NCBI GenBank assembly: GCA_902810715.1
Contig: CADDYS010000008.1
Span: forward strand, 1 to 44,274
Length of the DNA stretch: 44,274 bases
Reading direction: 5' to 3'
Origin: a bacterium
Lineage (GTDB): Bacteria; Actinomycetota; Aquicultoria; Aquicultorales; Aquicultoraceae
Part shown: positions 13,385 through 22,340 of the stretch, in pieces
Layout of the letters: each line of letters opens with the position of its first letter
How positions within the stretch are numbered: position 1 is the first letter of the stretch
Position numbers and translations under genes: made by a program
The notes under the pieces: generated by a model
The model's database searches: none
What the model was told of the DNA's origin: nothing
Seen by the model: only the letters and a program-made list of their open reading frames with translations

Positions 13385-15587
13385 TGGATTTTGATTGACC
13401 GCCGCGTTTTTCTATGTTCTCGATAAAACTCAGTACCGAGCTGTCTTTCTCGATAACCCGAATCAGGGCACCAACGGCGTTTTCATCCAGCGTAATACCG
13501 CTCTCTTGCCTTAATTCGTCCAGAGCGTCTTTGATGGAAAGAGCTTCTCTGTAGGATGTATCCGAGATCAGCACATCAAATACATCCGCCACTGCAATTA
13601 CCCTGGCATAAAGTGGGATATCTTCTCCCTTTAGCCCATTCGGGTAGCCGCTACCATCGAGCCTTTCATGGTGACAGAGTACAGCTTTAAGCACCGGCTG
13701 CAGGTTCGCCTTTGCCAGCGTTGAGAGTATTCGCTCACCAATTATAGGATGCGGTTTTACCTCTTGGAATTCCTCTTCGGTAAGGGGCCCTGTTTTTTGC
13801 AGTATAAAGGCCGGAATGGCTATCTTGCCGATATCGTGTAGAATACCGGCGATTCTTAAATCCTCGATTTGTGCTACGGTTAGTCCAAGCTCACGGCCGA
13901 TAAGTCCGACAAACATTGCGACGTGTTCGGAGTGGTTGTGCAGGTACTGGTTTTTTGATTCAACGCTTGTTACAAGAGCATGCAGTATATCCATAAGGTA
14001 GGATTCCTCGGTCAGCCACTTGTCCTCTGGGTCTAACTTAACCAGTGGCTCTCCGTTGTATATAAACGTGAGGTTCTTGCCTTGGCGTTTTGCATGGTAC
14101 ATGGCGGTATCGGCCGCCTCGATCACGGTTTCTTTACTAACGCCGTGGTTAGGGAAGGTTGCGATACCCAGGCTGATTGTAATCCTGCCGATATCTTTAA
14201 TCGTTTGAGAAAAGACGCTTAAGCGCAGCCTTTCGGCAACTGTAAACGCCTCATATGATGCTGTCTCCGGCAGTATAATCGCAAATTCCTCTCCACCTAT
14301 CCGGCAAGAAGTATCAATTCCCCTCGTTGATTCTTTTATCTTCTCAGTCAGCAGCTTCAGTGCCTCATCGCCTTTTTTATGGCCGAAGTTATCGTTTACC
14401 TTCTTGAAATCGTCGATATCGATAACTATTAAGCTTAACGGGTGCTTGTACCGCTCAGCCCGCGCAATCTCGTTTGTAAGGGTGTCCTGGAAGTAGCGGT
14501 GGTTATAAAGCCCGGTTAAACTATCCGTATAAGCCCGCTCCTCTAGCTTCTGGCGGTTTTCTTCTAAGGCCTCGCTCATTATATTAAAGCTGGTGGCAAG
14601 CTCATCGATCTCTCTTATATCGGTGTAGTCAATTCTCTGCTTATAGTTACCGTCTGCAATCAGCCGGGCCCTCTGCGACATGACCATTAACGGTTTTGTA
14701 ATGCTATTACTGAATATATAGGCGATAACAGCCATTATGGCAAGCACCGAGAGGTTAATCGTAAGAATGGCGATAACGTTATCTCTTTTAGCCTGGTTAC
14801 CGTTTAACGTAGGTATCAGGGTATAAGCTATTGCTTTGTTGCCACCATTTGTCTTAAGCTCGGTGCGGTCAACAGCGAATGTTGAGTTATATAATAAAGA
14901 GCCATCGATCAGGTCGTCACCCTCTTTAAGAACCTCTTCCTTGAAGCTATCCCTGAGCGCCATATCCTCAGCCATATTGGAGGAGCCGGCAAATAAATTA
15001 CCGTATTCGACAGCAACCTCGGCGCCGGTTTTTTCTTTTACTGTTTTAAGAAGATTTCTATCGATTTTATTTCCGGTTAGAACCAGACCGACTAACTTGC
15101 CGCTCTGCGTGCGTATTGGGGCGACTGCGGTAATCCAGAGGCTATCGTTAGACCGCACAAATAAGCTGACCCGCTCAAGGTCAAAGCCGGCATCGATCAG
15201 CACTTTATGAGTTGGCACGTCGAGCCCAAGTTGCACGAGCTTGTTACCGGTAGCATCGATTATCTTAATAGCGTCGATATCAAAGGTGACCTTTACCGGA
15301 ATAAGTTTCTTTATAAGCGTCTCGGTATCTCCGCGCTCTGTTGCTTCTCTAATAGTTGAATCGGATGTAAGAAATGCAGTCTCGGGCATAAGCTTTTGCT
15401 CTTGCCCGGCGAATTCTTCTTCAATTACGTGTCGGGTGTGATAAAGGTCTGTTTTTAATGCCTGTTCAGCCTGCATTTGTATAAGGTAGATAGATTGCAA
15501 TATTGTTAAAAGGGCTCCAATCAGTGAAATGGAGATAACCGGTATCAATATTCTTTTTCGGATATCGATTTGATATAGAAATTTCAT
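13374..15587 (-). CDS. Membrane sensor with cache-like domain, HAMP, GGDEF and HD-GYP domains
   Basis: 737 residues. Transmembrane helix about 13-35, an extracytoplasmic sensor region to about 285 (cache-like), a second helix, HAMP (about 310-362), GGDEF diguanylate cyclase (GGEEF near 430, intact) and a C-terminal HD-GYP phosphodiesterase with HDIGK near 584 and HHERLDGSGYP near 640. It can in principle both make and degrade cyclic dinucleotides. It is the second gene after a PstS-like lipoprotein, with its SD inside the end of that gene (stop and ATG one base apart), so the lipoprotein may deliver the sensed ligand. Stop is TAG. Confidence 0.93.
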   Translation of the reverse strand: MKFLYQIDIRKRILIPVISISLIGALLTILQSIYLIQMQAEQALKTDLYHTRHVIEEEFAGQEQKLMPETAFLTSDSTIREATERGDTETLIKKLIPVKVTFDIDAIKIIDATGNKLVQLGLDVPTHKVLIDAGFDLERVSLFVRSNDSLWITAVAPIRTQSGKLVGLVLTGNKIDRNLLKTVKEKTGAEVAVEYGNLFAGSSNMAEDMALRDSFKEEVLKEGDDLIDGSLLYNSTFAVDRTELKTNGGNKAIAYTLIPTLNGNQAKRDNVIAILTINLSVLAIMAVIAYIFSNSITKPLMVMSQRARLIADGNYKQRIDYTDIREIDELATSFNIMSEALEENRQKLEERAYTDSLTGLYNHRYFQDTLTNEIARAERYKHPLSLIVIDIDDFKKVNDNFGHKKGDEALKLLTEKIKESTRGIDTSCRIGGEEFAIILPETASYEAFTVAERLRLSVFSQTIKDIGRITISLGIATFPNHGVSKETVIEAADTAMYHAKRQGKNLTFIYNGEPLVKLDPEDKWLTEESYLMDILHALVTSVESKNQYLHNHSEHVAMFVGLIGRELGLTVAQIEDLRIAGILHDIGKIAIPAFILQKTGPLTEEEFQEVKPHPIIGERILSTLAKANLQPVLKAVLCHHERLDGSGYPNGLKGEDIPLYARVIAVADVFDVLISDTSYREALSIKDALDELRQESGITLDENAVGALIRVIEKDSSVLSFIENIEKRGGQSKSKPA

Positions 15588-15588
15588 C

Positions 15589-16479
15589 TTACCTCTTAGG
15601 TTCTATCGGCACATAGCCATTTTTAACCATAATTTTCTTTGCCTCATCGCTATAGAGAAAAGCTACAAACTTTTTAAGTGTCCCGTTTTGATCAAGTGTT
15701 GCGATGCCTATCGGTCTTACGAGCCGGTAACTGCCGTTTCTTACATTTGCCACACTTGGCTCAACACCGTTGATCTTTATAATCCGGCTGTTGCTTGCAA
15801 CTCTTGCCTGAACCGCCGAGTAGTATCCTATCGAGTAGGGAGTGCTGGATATAGCATTTATCATATCGCCTTCCTTCTCAAGGATAACCGCACTACCGGT
15901 TATCTTAAGCTCATCACCGAATACAAATCTTCGCATGGCGATTTTGGCGGTCTCTTCTTCGCTTCTATCACAGACGGTGATTTCGCTTCTATCACAGACG
16001 GTAATAGTTGAATTAGCACTGGTAATTTCACTCCAGTTGCCGGTTTTGCCGGTATATATATCCTTTATTTGGTCCATTGTCAGGCTGTCAATCCGTACGC
16101 TACTGTTTGTAACGACCGCAATGGGGTCGTAGAGAAAAACGTCCAGGCGGAGTTTAGGATCTTTCTCTTCCGGCTTTAGCTCTCTCGCAAATACCGCAAT
16201 ATCGATGATGCCCGACTTTACCTGGCTTAAGGATGACGACATTTTGGTGCCGGGCCCGTATTCAAAAGTAACCCCGTGGTAATTTTTAGAGAACGCATCG
16301 GTCAGAGGCTTTAACGCGACCATAGCAGCAGATGAACCGCTGATTATGAAATGACCGTTATATTCGGTGACCTGCCTGTATGATGGGTTGCTGTTGCTTA
16401 AAATGTTATTGCAGCCGTTTAGCAAAAGCCACATCAATATGAACGCCGGTATGACTATTGCTGTAAGTATTTTCTTCAT
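15589..16479 (-). CDS. PstS-like substrate-binding lipoprotein
   Basis: 296 residues from the ATG preceded by GGGAGA; signal peptide ends in LLLNGC with the lipidated Cys at residue 23. The mature protein has the type-2 periplasmic binding fold seen in phosphate-binding PstS-like proteins: ISGSSAAMVALKPLTDAFSK, FEYGPGTKMSSSLSQV, SGIIDIAVFARE, IYTGKTGNWSEI and SIGYYSAVQARV. An in-frame 24-bp tandem duplication (SEITVCDR twice) lies in a surface region near residue 165. No Pst permease genes are nearby. Because it is operonic with a membrane GGDEF/HD-GYP protein, a sensory role is more likely than transport. Confidence 0.85.
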   Translation of the reverse strand: MKKILTAIVIPAFILMWLLLNGCNNILSNSNPSYRQVTEYNGHFIISGSSAAMVALKPLTDAFSKNYHGVTFEYGPGTKMSSSLSQVKSGIIDIAVFARELKPEEKDPKLRLDVFLYDPIAVVTNSSVRIDSLTMDQIKDIYTGKTGNWSEITSANSTITVCDRSEITVCDRSEEETAKIAMRRFVFGDELKITGSAVILEKEGDMINAISSTPYSIGYYSAVQARVASNSRIIKINGVEPSVANVRNGSYRLVRPIGIATLDQNGTLKKFVAFLYSDEAKKIMVKNGYVPIEPKR

Positions 16480-16698
16480 GAGGGTATTCTCCCGACTGTT
16501 CATCTCTTAGGATTTAAAAAGCACATTATAAACCATAGGCTATATTTATATAGTTATCGGCAGCTTTATGTGTTCAATTAGAGGTTTTTCGAATTAGGCT
16601 TACTGTATTACCTCCCGCTTTCACTTGCAGGATTGGTATAAAGGGTCACCCACTTCCCACCGATAGTTTTAATATTAAACGCATGTCAGGTGAGTTTT

Positions 16699-18516
16699 AT
16701 GGGAATAAACCCATTGCTTATTTTTGACCGGTTAAATCACAATACTATAGCTCCCGGTAATGCTGCCTTTATTACTTTCTGCTTGGCTTTGCCTGTGTTG
16801 GTCGCAATCGTTGCTATACGCCCATGGGAGAACAAATATGGAAAAATAAGGGAGAAGACAAAACGAAGAGAGAGGGAGCTTGAGGCTTTAAACGAAGTAG
16901 CTATGGCGGTCGGCAAGTCGATGGATCTTAAGCAGATACTACAAAACGCCCTTTTATCCGTAATAAAGATAGGTAATTTTGGGATAGGGTTTATTTATCT
17001 ATTAAACCAAGAGAAGAATGTACTTGACCTTGTAGCATCCTACGGTCGCATTCCGGATAACCTGGCGAAAAAGTTGTCGTGCTTAAATCTCGGCCAAGAG
17101 GTCTGAGGAATCGTGGCACAGGAAGGCCGGTCGGTCTACCTGGAGGATATTACATCCGATCCGATTGCCAGCCAATCCGAGACAGTAGTCGGGCTGGGTG
17201 TAAAATCCGTAGCCGGAACGCCCCTTCGCTATGAGGACAAGGTTATCGGCGCTCTAACAGTTGGAAGCACTGATGCTAAGACAATAAGCGATGACGATAG
17301 AACTCTTATCGGCTATATGGCAAACGTTATTACGGCCGCCGTTATCAAAGCCCAGCTTTATGGGGCCGAGAGAGAGAATAGGATAAAACTTAGCGCGCTT
17401 GAGAATATCTCCGAGGCCGGTTTAACCACCTTAGGCATCGGTGAGCTGCTAAATGAAATTGCCGAGCGCATGGCCGATGACATGAGCATGGATTGGTCCG
17501 GGATCATCCTTTTTAATAACAAAAATGGAAAGATGATTGTAGAGCACACTTCAAACGGCTATAGCTCTTTAAAAGGCCGGGATTTAAGTAAGCCCTGCAA
17601 GGCAATCAACGATATGTTAGCCCAGGGAAAAACGCAGATTTTAACGGGAAGCGGCTTAAATCAGTTCAAGCCTTACCTTAACAATGCGGGAGTTAAGTCG
17701 ATTGCACTGGTGCCCGTTAATCTAAGGCAGGGCCGGGCTTGCGTGATTTCGGTAGGAAAAAAATCGAACGGCTTATTTAATAAGAAAGAGTTAAGCTTAA
17801 TAGAAACTCTAAGCCACCGGTCGGCGCTTGCGATTGAAAATGCTCTTTTATTCTTAAGGCTGGAAAACTCCTATCTGGAAACCGTCGAGTCGCTTGTTAA
17901 GGCAATCGAGGCCAAGGATGAGTATACCAGCGGTCACTCAGAGCAGGTCGCCGATCTTGCAAGAAGCACGGCTCTTGCTATGGGTATAGACAAAGAGAAA
18001 GCCGAGCGCATCTACATGGCCGGCCTCTTACACGATGTGGGCAAGATCGGAATTCCAAGTAGAATCTTATATAAGCCGTCGAGACTATCGCCAGATGATT
18101 ATAATTCTATTAAGCTTCATCCAACCAAGGGCTACGAGATATTAGAGCCGATTAGCGGCCTTGAAGATATCGCCATGATGGTTCTTCAGCATCATGAAAG
18201 ATATGACGGATCGGGCTATCCCAGCGGACTTCGTGGTGAGGGCATACTCTTGGAGGCGCGAATCTTGGCTGTGGCCGATGCTTACCAGGCGATGACTTCT
18301 AACAGGCCTTATAGGAAACGCCTCCCGGTTAAAGATGCAAAAATCGAAATAAGAAGGGCTATGGGTACCCAGCTTGATCCCGAGGTTGCCCGGGCTTTTC
18401 TATCGGTTCTTGAGAAGCGAGCCGGGTTAAAAGAGTATCGAGACCGCAAGAAAACGAAAGCAAAAGCTAAACCTAAACCTAAACCTAAGAAAACAAAAAA
18501 GACTTTGGCCGGCTAA
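16699..18516 (+). CDS. GAF-GAF-HD-GYP protein with an in-frame TGA at codon 136
   Basis: Read as one frame this encodes 605 residues. A membrane segment (about 10-35) and a short coiled coil precede GAF domain 1 (about 55-215), GAF domain 2 (about 230-390) and HD-GYP (about 395-575; HDVGKIGIP, HHERYDGSGYPSGLRGEG), ending in a Lys/Pro-rich tail. Codon 136 (17104-17106) is TGA inside GAF 1: the frame runs LNLGQEV, TGA, GIVAQEGRSVYLEDI. This matches the family pattern G-x-G-I-x-G-x-VA-x-x-G, with the TGA in a position often filled by Cys, Ala or Ser. Family-typical sequence continues uninterrupted on both sides. Either UGA is translated, or this is a very recent nonsense mutation or sequence error. 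The ATG has an AGGTGAG SD. Confidence 0.8.
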
Positions 18517-18541
18517 ATTTTTTACAGCTCACTATTCCACC

Positions 18542-18571
18542 GTAATTTCGCCCGATGAATCGGGCAATTAC
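18542..18571 (+). terminator. Hairpin after the HD-GYP gene
   Basis: GTAATT/GCCCGAT pairs with ATCGGGC/AATTAC around a GA loop. There is no T tract, so terminator function is uncertain. Confidence 0.4.
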
Positions 18572-18627
18572 AATTCATAATTCGTAAATTGGGTAAATCT
18601 ATTCGTAAGATTTATGGAGGTGATGTT

Positions 18628-18945
18628 GTGAGGTTTTTGGTAATTGACAGGGGCGGGACTATCGAGCTCCCGCCAGCGCAAGGGCGGAATCTTTTTATCG
18701 AGGCAAGGGACTGGGTTAGAGAAAGGATGGATGAAGGCAAGGTTGAGCTTGCCTACGCCATGTCAGGGCAGATGTCAAGCGTAATGGTATATAACGTCAG
18801 CTCAAATGAAGAGCTTGACGATATGCTGCAGGAGTACCCTTTAAGTAACTATGCGGTCTTTGAAGTTTATCCGTTATCGGACGCTCTTCACTCATACGAG
18901 ATAGCCGCAAAATCTTTTATGGAAAGAGGCGGGATGGCGGCTTAA
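18628..18945 (+). CDS. Small muconolactone-isomerase-like (dimeric alpha/beta barrel) protein
   Basis: 105 residues from GTG with a GGAGGTGAT SD. Longer in-frame starts lack a ribosome site. The pattern VRFLVIDRGG, WVRERMDEGKVELAYAMSG, VYNVSSNEELDDMLQEYPLSNYAVFEVYPL resembles muconolactone delta-isomerase-like proteins. These form ferredoxin-like dimers, but the residues needed for a specific reaction cannot be assigned. It is probably transcribed alone. The function is unknown. Confidence 0.65.
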   Translation: MRFLVIDRGGTIELPPAQGRNLFIEARDWVRERMDEGKVELAYAMSGQMSSVMVYNVSSNEELDDMLQEYPLSNYAVFEVYPLSDALHSYEIAAKSFMERGGMAA

Positions 18946-18952
18946 ACTTATT

Positions 18953-19513
18953 TTACTGGCTTGGGCCGCTTGTTGAGCCCTGCACTGTCCATTGGCCCTT
19001 GTCGTTTTTAACAAACGTCCAGTTTGCTGCCCACGTGCTGTTTACACCTAGATCCATTTTTACGACCACGATTCCGACGTTGCCGTTTATTTGGGGTTTG
19101 CCAATCTCGTAGCTGGTAAGCCCATAACTTTTACGGCTATCAGCAAAGCTGTTGACGTCGCCATCCTTCTTCTTGGAAAGCGGCTGCATGTCGTAAGCCG
19201 TTTGCCAATCTCCGTTTTTCCAGGCGGAGTAGTATTTCTCGCAGTACTGATCAAGTGTCGTTCCATCGGGAACCAGTGTTGCAGGGTCCTTGGAGCTAAC
19301 CGGCTCGCTTGATTGCGGCGCGGTGGTACTTGCGCCGCCCGGGCTCCCTGCGCTGCTTCTCGGCAGTTGCTGCTGGCTGTAGGAGCTGGGCTGCTGGTTT
19401 GTATACCCGCTCTGTGCGGCCTGCGGCGGCTTTAACGCGTAGTAAGCAACGGGTATGAGCACGAGTATCGCTAAACCGATGATTACGATTGGAAGGTTCT
19501 TTTTAAAATCCAC
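18953..19513 (-). CDS. Membrane-anchored extracytoplasmic protein
   Basis: 186 residues from GTG with a GAGGGAG SD. One N-terminal membrane anchor (about 8-27) is followed by a Gln/Ser/Pro-rich linker (to about 85) and a folded C-terminal domain of about 100 residues with WKNGDWQTAYDMQPLSKK and WAANWTFVKNDKGQWTV. This resembles NTF2-like/DUF4878-type lipoprotein domains. It is probably exposed on the outer membrane face. It is convergent with the muconolactone-isomerase-like gene. No function can be assigned. Confidence 0.7.
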   Translation of the reverse strand: MDFKKNLPIVIIGLAILVLIPVAYYALKPPQAAQSGYTNQQPSSYSQQQLPRSSAGSPGGASTTAPQSSEPVSSKDPATLVPDGTTLDQYCEKYYSAWKNGDWQTAYDMQPLSKKKDGDVNSFADSRKSYGLTSYEIGKPQINGNVGIVVVKMDLGVNSTWAANWTFVKNDKGQWTVQGSTSGPSQ

Positions 19514-19611
19514 GTAAACTCCCTCTTTCCTTAATGTGAAAATTTACATTTGCTTGTAAATGTACCTTAAATAGGGATATCTTTCAAGTGGCACATGGAT
19601 GTTGCTCCGTG

Positions 19612-19650
19612 TATAATACATAGAAATGTTTGCCTTACCCGTAGGGGTAT
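19612..19650 (+). promoter_or_regulatory. Promoter region with CsoR/CstR-type operator
   Basis: TATAAT at 19612-19617 has only a weak -35. Downstream, TTACCCGTAGGGGTAT (19635-19650) is a near-palindrome whose complement, ATACCCCTACGGGTAA, closely matches the site at 3308-3323. It lies 43 bases before the rhodanese start. CstR-type persulfide sensors are known to control rhodanese genes, which fits the context. Confidence 0.5.
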
Positions 19651-19692
19651 AGCATTTTAATACAGATAACGAGTTATCGGGAGGTTAAAGAG

Positions 19693-20169
19693 TTGTTTAG
19701 TTTAAAGAGGTTACTTACACCCGCCGTGGTTGCAGCATCCATATTCCTAGTAGCCGGGTGCTCATCTAATCAAGCCACTACACAAGATCAAATCGATACT
19801 CAGCAGGGGTATAATCAGCAGACACAACCACCGGCATCCCAACCCACACAGCAAAGCCAGTCAAGCTACCAGAATGTTAGCGCGGCCCAGGCCAAGCAGC
19901 TGATTGATAGCGATAAGACGCTTCAGCTTATCGATGTCAGGGAAGAGTCCGAGTATAACGAGGGGCACATCGCAGGCGCGAAGTTAATCCCTATCGGAGA
20001 GTTTGCATCACGCATAGGAGAGATCGATAAGACAAAGCCGGTTCTTGTGTATTGCCTATCCGGGTCGAGAAGCGCCGAGGCCGCCCAGGTTCTGGCCCAG
20101 AGCGGCTATACTAAAGTATATAACCTTACAAACGGGGTTAGCGACTGGACGTATGGATTGACTAAATAA
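19693..20169 (+). CDS. Rhodanese-domain lipoprotein
   Basis: 158 residues starting at TTG with a GGGAGG SD. The lipoprotein signal peptide ends LVAGC (Cys23), followed by a Gln/Thr/Pro-rich linker (about 27-58). A single rhodanese domain (about 60-155) contains IDVREESEYNEGHIAGA and the active-site loop CLSGSRS with catalytic Cys121. It would transfer or carry sulfane sulfur at the outer face of the membrane. The persulfide/copper-type operator upstream suggests induction by reactive sulfur species. It is convergent with dapA. Confidence 0.92.
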   Translation: MFSLKRLLTPAVVAASIFLVAGCSSNQATTQDQIDTQQGYNQQTQPPASQPTQQSQSSYQNVSAAQAKQLIDSDKTLQLIDVREESEYNEGHIAGAKLIPIGEFASRIGEIDKTKPVLVYCLSGSRSAEAAQVLAQSGYTKVYNLTNGVSDWTYGLTK

Positions 20170-20221
20170 GTTATCCGGCCATACGCTCTTCTAATTGGAG
20201 GGTGTATCCCAAAAACTAGTA

Positions 20222-21124
20222 CTAGCTTATTTTCCCAAGGTTAAGAAGGGCGTTTCGCAAAATATCCTTGCCCTTATCAGTCATCCCGACGAGTGGAAGT
20301 CTTACCGGCCCGGCCGGTATACCCATCCAGCTCAGGGCTTGTTTTACGGGGACTGGATTTGGCTCCACGAAGAGGGCGTTAACAAGACTTAGCGTTCTAT
20401 AATGTATCTCACGGGCGGCGCTGATGTCTCCCGCATAGACCAGTCTGACCATTTGGTCCACTTCCTTGCCGATGACGTGGCCAACCGCGGCAACCGCGCC
20501 TTGGCCGCCCAGACAGAGCAGCGAGAAGGTGAGGGCATCCTCGCCGGCATAAATATGGAAGTTGGCGCCCTTCGTGCCCTCTATTATCTTCATGGTTTGC
20601 GTGATATCGCCGGAGGCATCCTTTAGGCCGACAATTGTATCTATCTCGGAGAGCTTAATTATTGTATCCGGATCGATGTTTCGTCCCGTCCTGCCGGGGA
20701 TATTGTAAATTATGAGCGGAAGGTCGGTCGCCTTGGCTATTGCCTCATAATGCCGAAGCATACCATCCTGGCTTGGCTTGTTGTAGTAGGGGCCGACCTG
20801 AAGCGTGCCCTGAACGCCGATATCTGCAGCCGCCTTGGTCATATAGATTGCTTCCTCCGTTGAATTTGAGCCCGTACCGGCGATTACCGGAACCCTTCCG
20901 GCAACGGCGTCAACCGTTATTTTTATCACGTCGAGGTGCTCCTGATGTGTGAGGGTGGGGGACTCACCGGTTGTCCCGCACGGGATGATTGCCGCCGCGG
21001 CTTGTTCATCTATCAGGTAATCTATTAGGGTGCGAAGACCCCCCTCGTCAACTTTATAATCATCGGTAAACGGTGTAATCACGGGAATTAGGCATCCCTT
21101 TAGGTCCCATTGCTTCTGGCTCAT
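20222..21124 (-). CDS. dapA: 4-hydroxy-tetrahydrodipicolinate synthase
   Basis: 300 residues from the ATG preceded by GAGGAGG (an upstream ATG would include the SD). It condenses pyruvate with aspartate semialdehyde in the diaminopimelate/lysine pathway. Family signatures are GTTGESPTLTHQEH, VGPYYNKPSQDGM, IIYNIPGRTGRNI and the Schiff-base lysine in VGLKDASGD. It has normal family length (about 290-300) and stands alone here, with no other lysine-pathway gene. Stop is TAG. Confidence 0.96.
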   Translation of the reverse strand: MSQKQWDLKGCLIPVITPFTDDYKVDEGGLRTLIDYLIDEQAAAAIIPCGTTGESPTLTHQEHLDVIKITVDAVAGRVPVIAGTGSNSTEEAIYMTKAAADIGVQGTLQVGPYYNKPSQDGMLRHYEAIAKATDLPLIIYNIPGRTGRNIDPDTIIKLSEIDTIVGLKDASGDITQTMKIIEGTKGANFHIYAGEDALTFSLLCLGGQGAVAAVGHVIGKEVDQMVRLVYAGDISAAREIHYRTLSLVNALFVEPNPVPVKQALSWMGIPAGPVRLPLVGMTDKGKDILRNALLNLGKIS

Positions 21125-21268
21125 TGTAAATCCTCCTCGCTGCATATGTCATTCAATTTTACCCTTTAGGCGGGTAAACGAGTCAAGCCGTAACAGGAAC
21201 TTACATAAAAAATATGGCCGCAAAGGGGCTTTTTGTTGTGATAATCGGCTTTTTGGCGGTAATCTGGG

Positions 21269-21460
21269 CTACTTTTGGCCGTCGATGTTTCTTAGGAAGG
21301 CCTCGATCTCTTCCAGGCCGCGTTCGGTTTGGTATTTTATGAACGCGTCTTTAAGAAGCCGCTGCATTTTCCCATGGTTGGCAATGACTTCATCCAAAAG
21401 GTTGTTTATGCGGTTAATTTTCTCATCTTGGGCCGAGGCCCAGTCGTCTTCATCGATCAT
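21269..21460 (-). CDS. Small acidic coiled-coil-like protein
   Basis: 63 residues, mostly helical with alternating charges (KINRINNLLDEVI, MQRLLKDAF, RGLEEIEAFL). There is no clear SD. A perfect palindrome (TACCATA-T-TATGGTA) lies about ten bases before its start. No family is recognised. The ORF is open and in a gap between genes, so it is plausible but unproven. Confidence 0.45.
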   Translation of the reverse strand: MIDEDDWASAQDEKINRINNLLDEVIANHGKMQRLLKDAFIKYQTERGLEEIEAFLRNIDGQK

Positions 21461-21471
21461 GAACCATATTT

Positions 21472-21486
21472 TACCATATTATGGTA
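21472..21486. promoter_or_regulatory. Palindromic site upstream of the small coiled-coil ORF
   Basis: TACCATATTATGGTA, a perfect palindrome with a T at the centre. It could be an operator for either the small minus-strand ORF or the plus-strand FliK-like gene 100 bases away. Confidence 0.35.
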
Positions 21487-21588
21487 GGTTATGGGAAGGA
21501 AGGGATTGGCGAATTACAAATTTTTAAAATGCTATAATAAAGCTGACTTTAAGACTGGAAGATTTGCAGGAATTGAATTGGAGAACTA

Positions 21589-22338
21589 ATGGAAGCGGGT
21601 GAACTAAACCTATCCGGCATTAAAAACCTTGTGTTTGTAAAAGGGATATCCGGCACCACCGACGGTGCAATCACACTAAAGACCGGCGATACGATTCTGG
21701 CAAGGGTTATTGCGGTCTCGGAGGATAACGTTATCTTAAATATAGGCGGCTCACGGATATCGGCCTCGACCAACCTGTCCCTTAGCCCGGGAGAAACCGT
21801 CTCGCTGATGGTGATCGAAATCGGTCCCGAGAAAGTGGTTCTAAGGCAGTTAACCGGCCAAGGTAGTTCACCCGTGTCAAGATATATGAAGGACGATCTG
21901 TTACTTAACTCCACCGGGGTTTTAAATATGCCGGTCGACTCGCAGGCAAAGGAGCTCCTTTATTTGCCGCTTCCGATAAGGCTGGGAGACGAGCTGCGCA
22001 CAGCGGATATAAGGATATACCGGGACGGCTCGGGCGGGAAGCCCGGCCAGGGGCAGTCTTCTTTTACGGTTGCCTTTGCACTTGATATGCCCGCGATCGG
22101 CAAGACAAGGGCGTGGGTTGAAGTGGTCGAAAAGTTCATAAACTTCTCGATTACAACTGAGAGCAGGGAAGCAATGAAAGAGGCCAGAAGTATGTTCGGC
22201 GAGCTTGAGCGCTCTTTTAACGACCTGGGATACACGGTCGGCAGATTATCTGCTGTTGATGCAAAGGAAGAGACCCCAAAGAGCCTTATCGAAGAAAAAG
22301 TAGGGGTAAGACCTGAGGGAATAGACTTTAAGGCTTAG
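21589..22338 (+). CDS. FliK-like (YlqG-type) protein
   Basis: 249 residues. The N-terminal half has a short beta-rich region (KTGDTILARVIAVSEDNVILNIGG). The C-terminal half (about 120-225) resembles the flagellar hook-length control protein C-terminal domain, with LGDELRTADIRIYRDGSG and a helical region FINFSITTESREAMKEARSM. No flagellar genes are nearby. The downstream FlhB-like gene starts two bases after its stop, giving the widespread orphan FliK-like/FlhB-like pair known as ylqG-ylqH in Bacillus, whose function is unclear. Stop is TAG. Confidence 0.75.
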   Translation: MEAGELNLSGIKNLVFVKGISGTTDGAITLKTGDTILARVIAVSEDNVILNIGGSRISASTNLSLSPGETVSLMVIEIGPEKVVLRQLTGQGSSPVSRYMKDDLLLNSTGVLNMPVDSQAKELLYLPLPIRLGDELRTADIRIYRDGSGGKPGQGQSSFTVAFALDMPAIGKTRAWVEVVEKFINFSITTESREAMKEARSMFGELERSFNDLGYTVGRLSAVDAKEETPKSLIEEKVGVRPEGIDFKA

Positions 22339-22340
22339 CT

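Noticed and set aside
17104-17160. A SECIS-like hairpin after the TGA of the GAF-HD-GYP gene.
   Set aside because: Only short three-base stems were found by eye; not convincing without a folding program.
17113-18516. The downstream GAF-HD-GYP frame as a separate gene starting at GTG 17113.
   Set aside because: It would begin in the middle of a GAF domain, has no SD, and is in the same frame as the upstream part.
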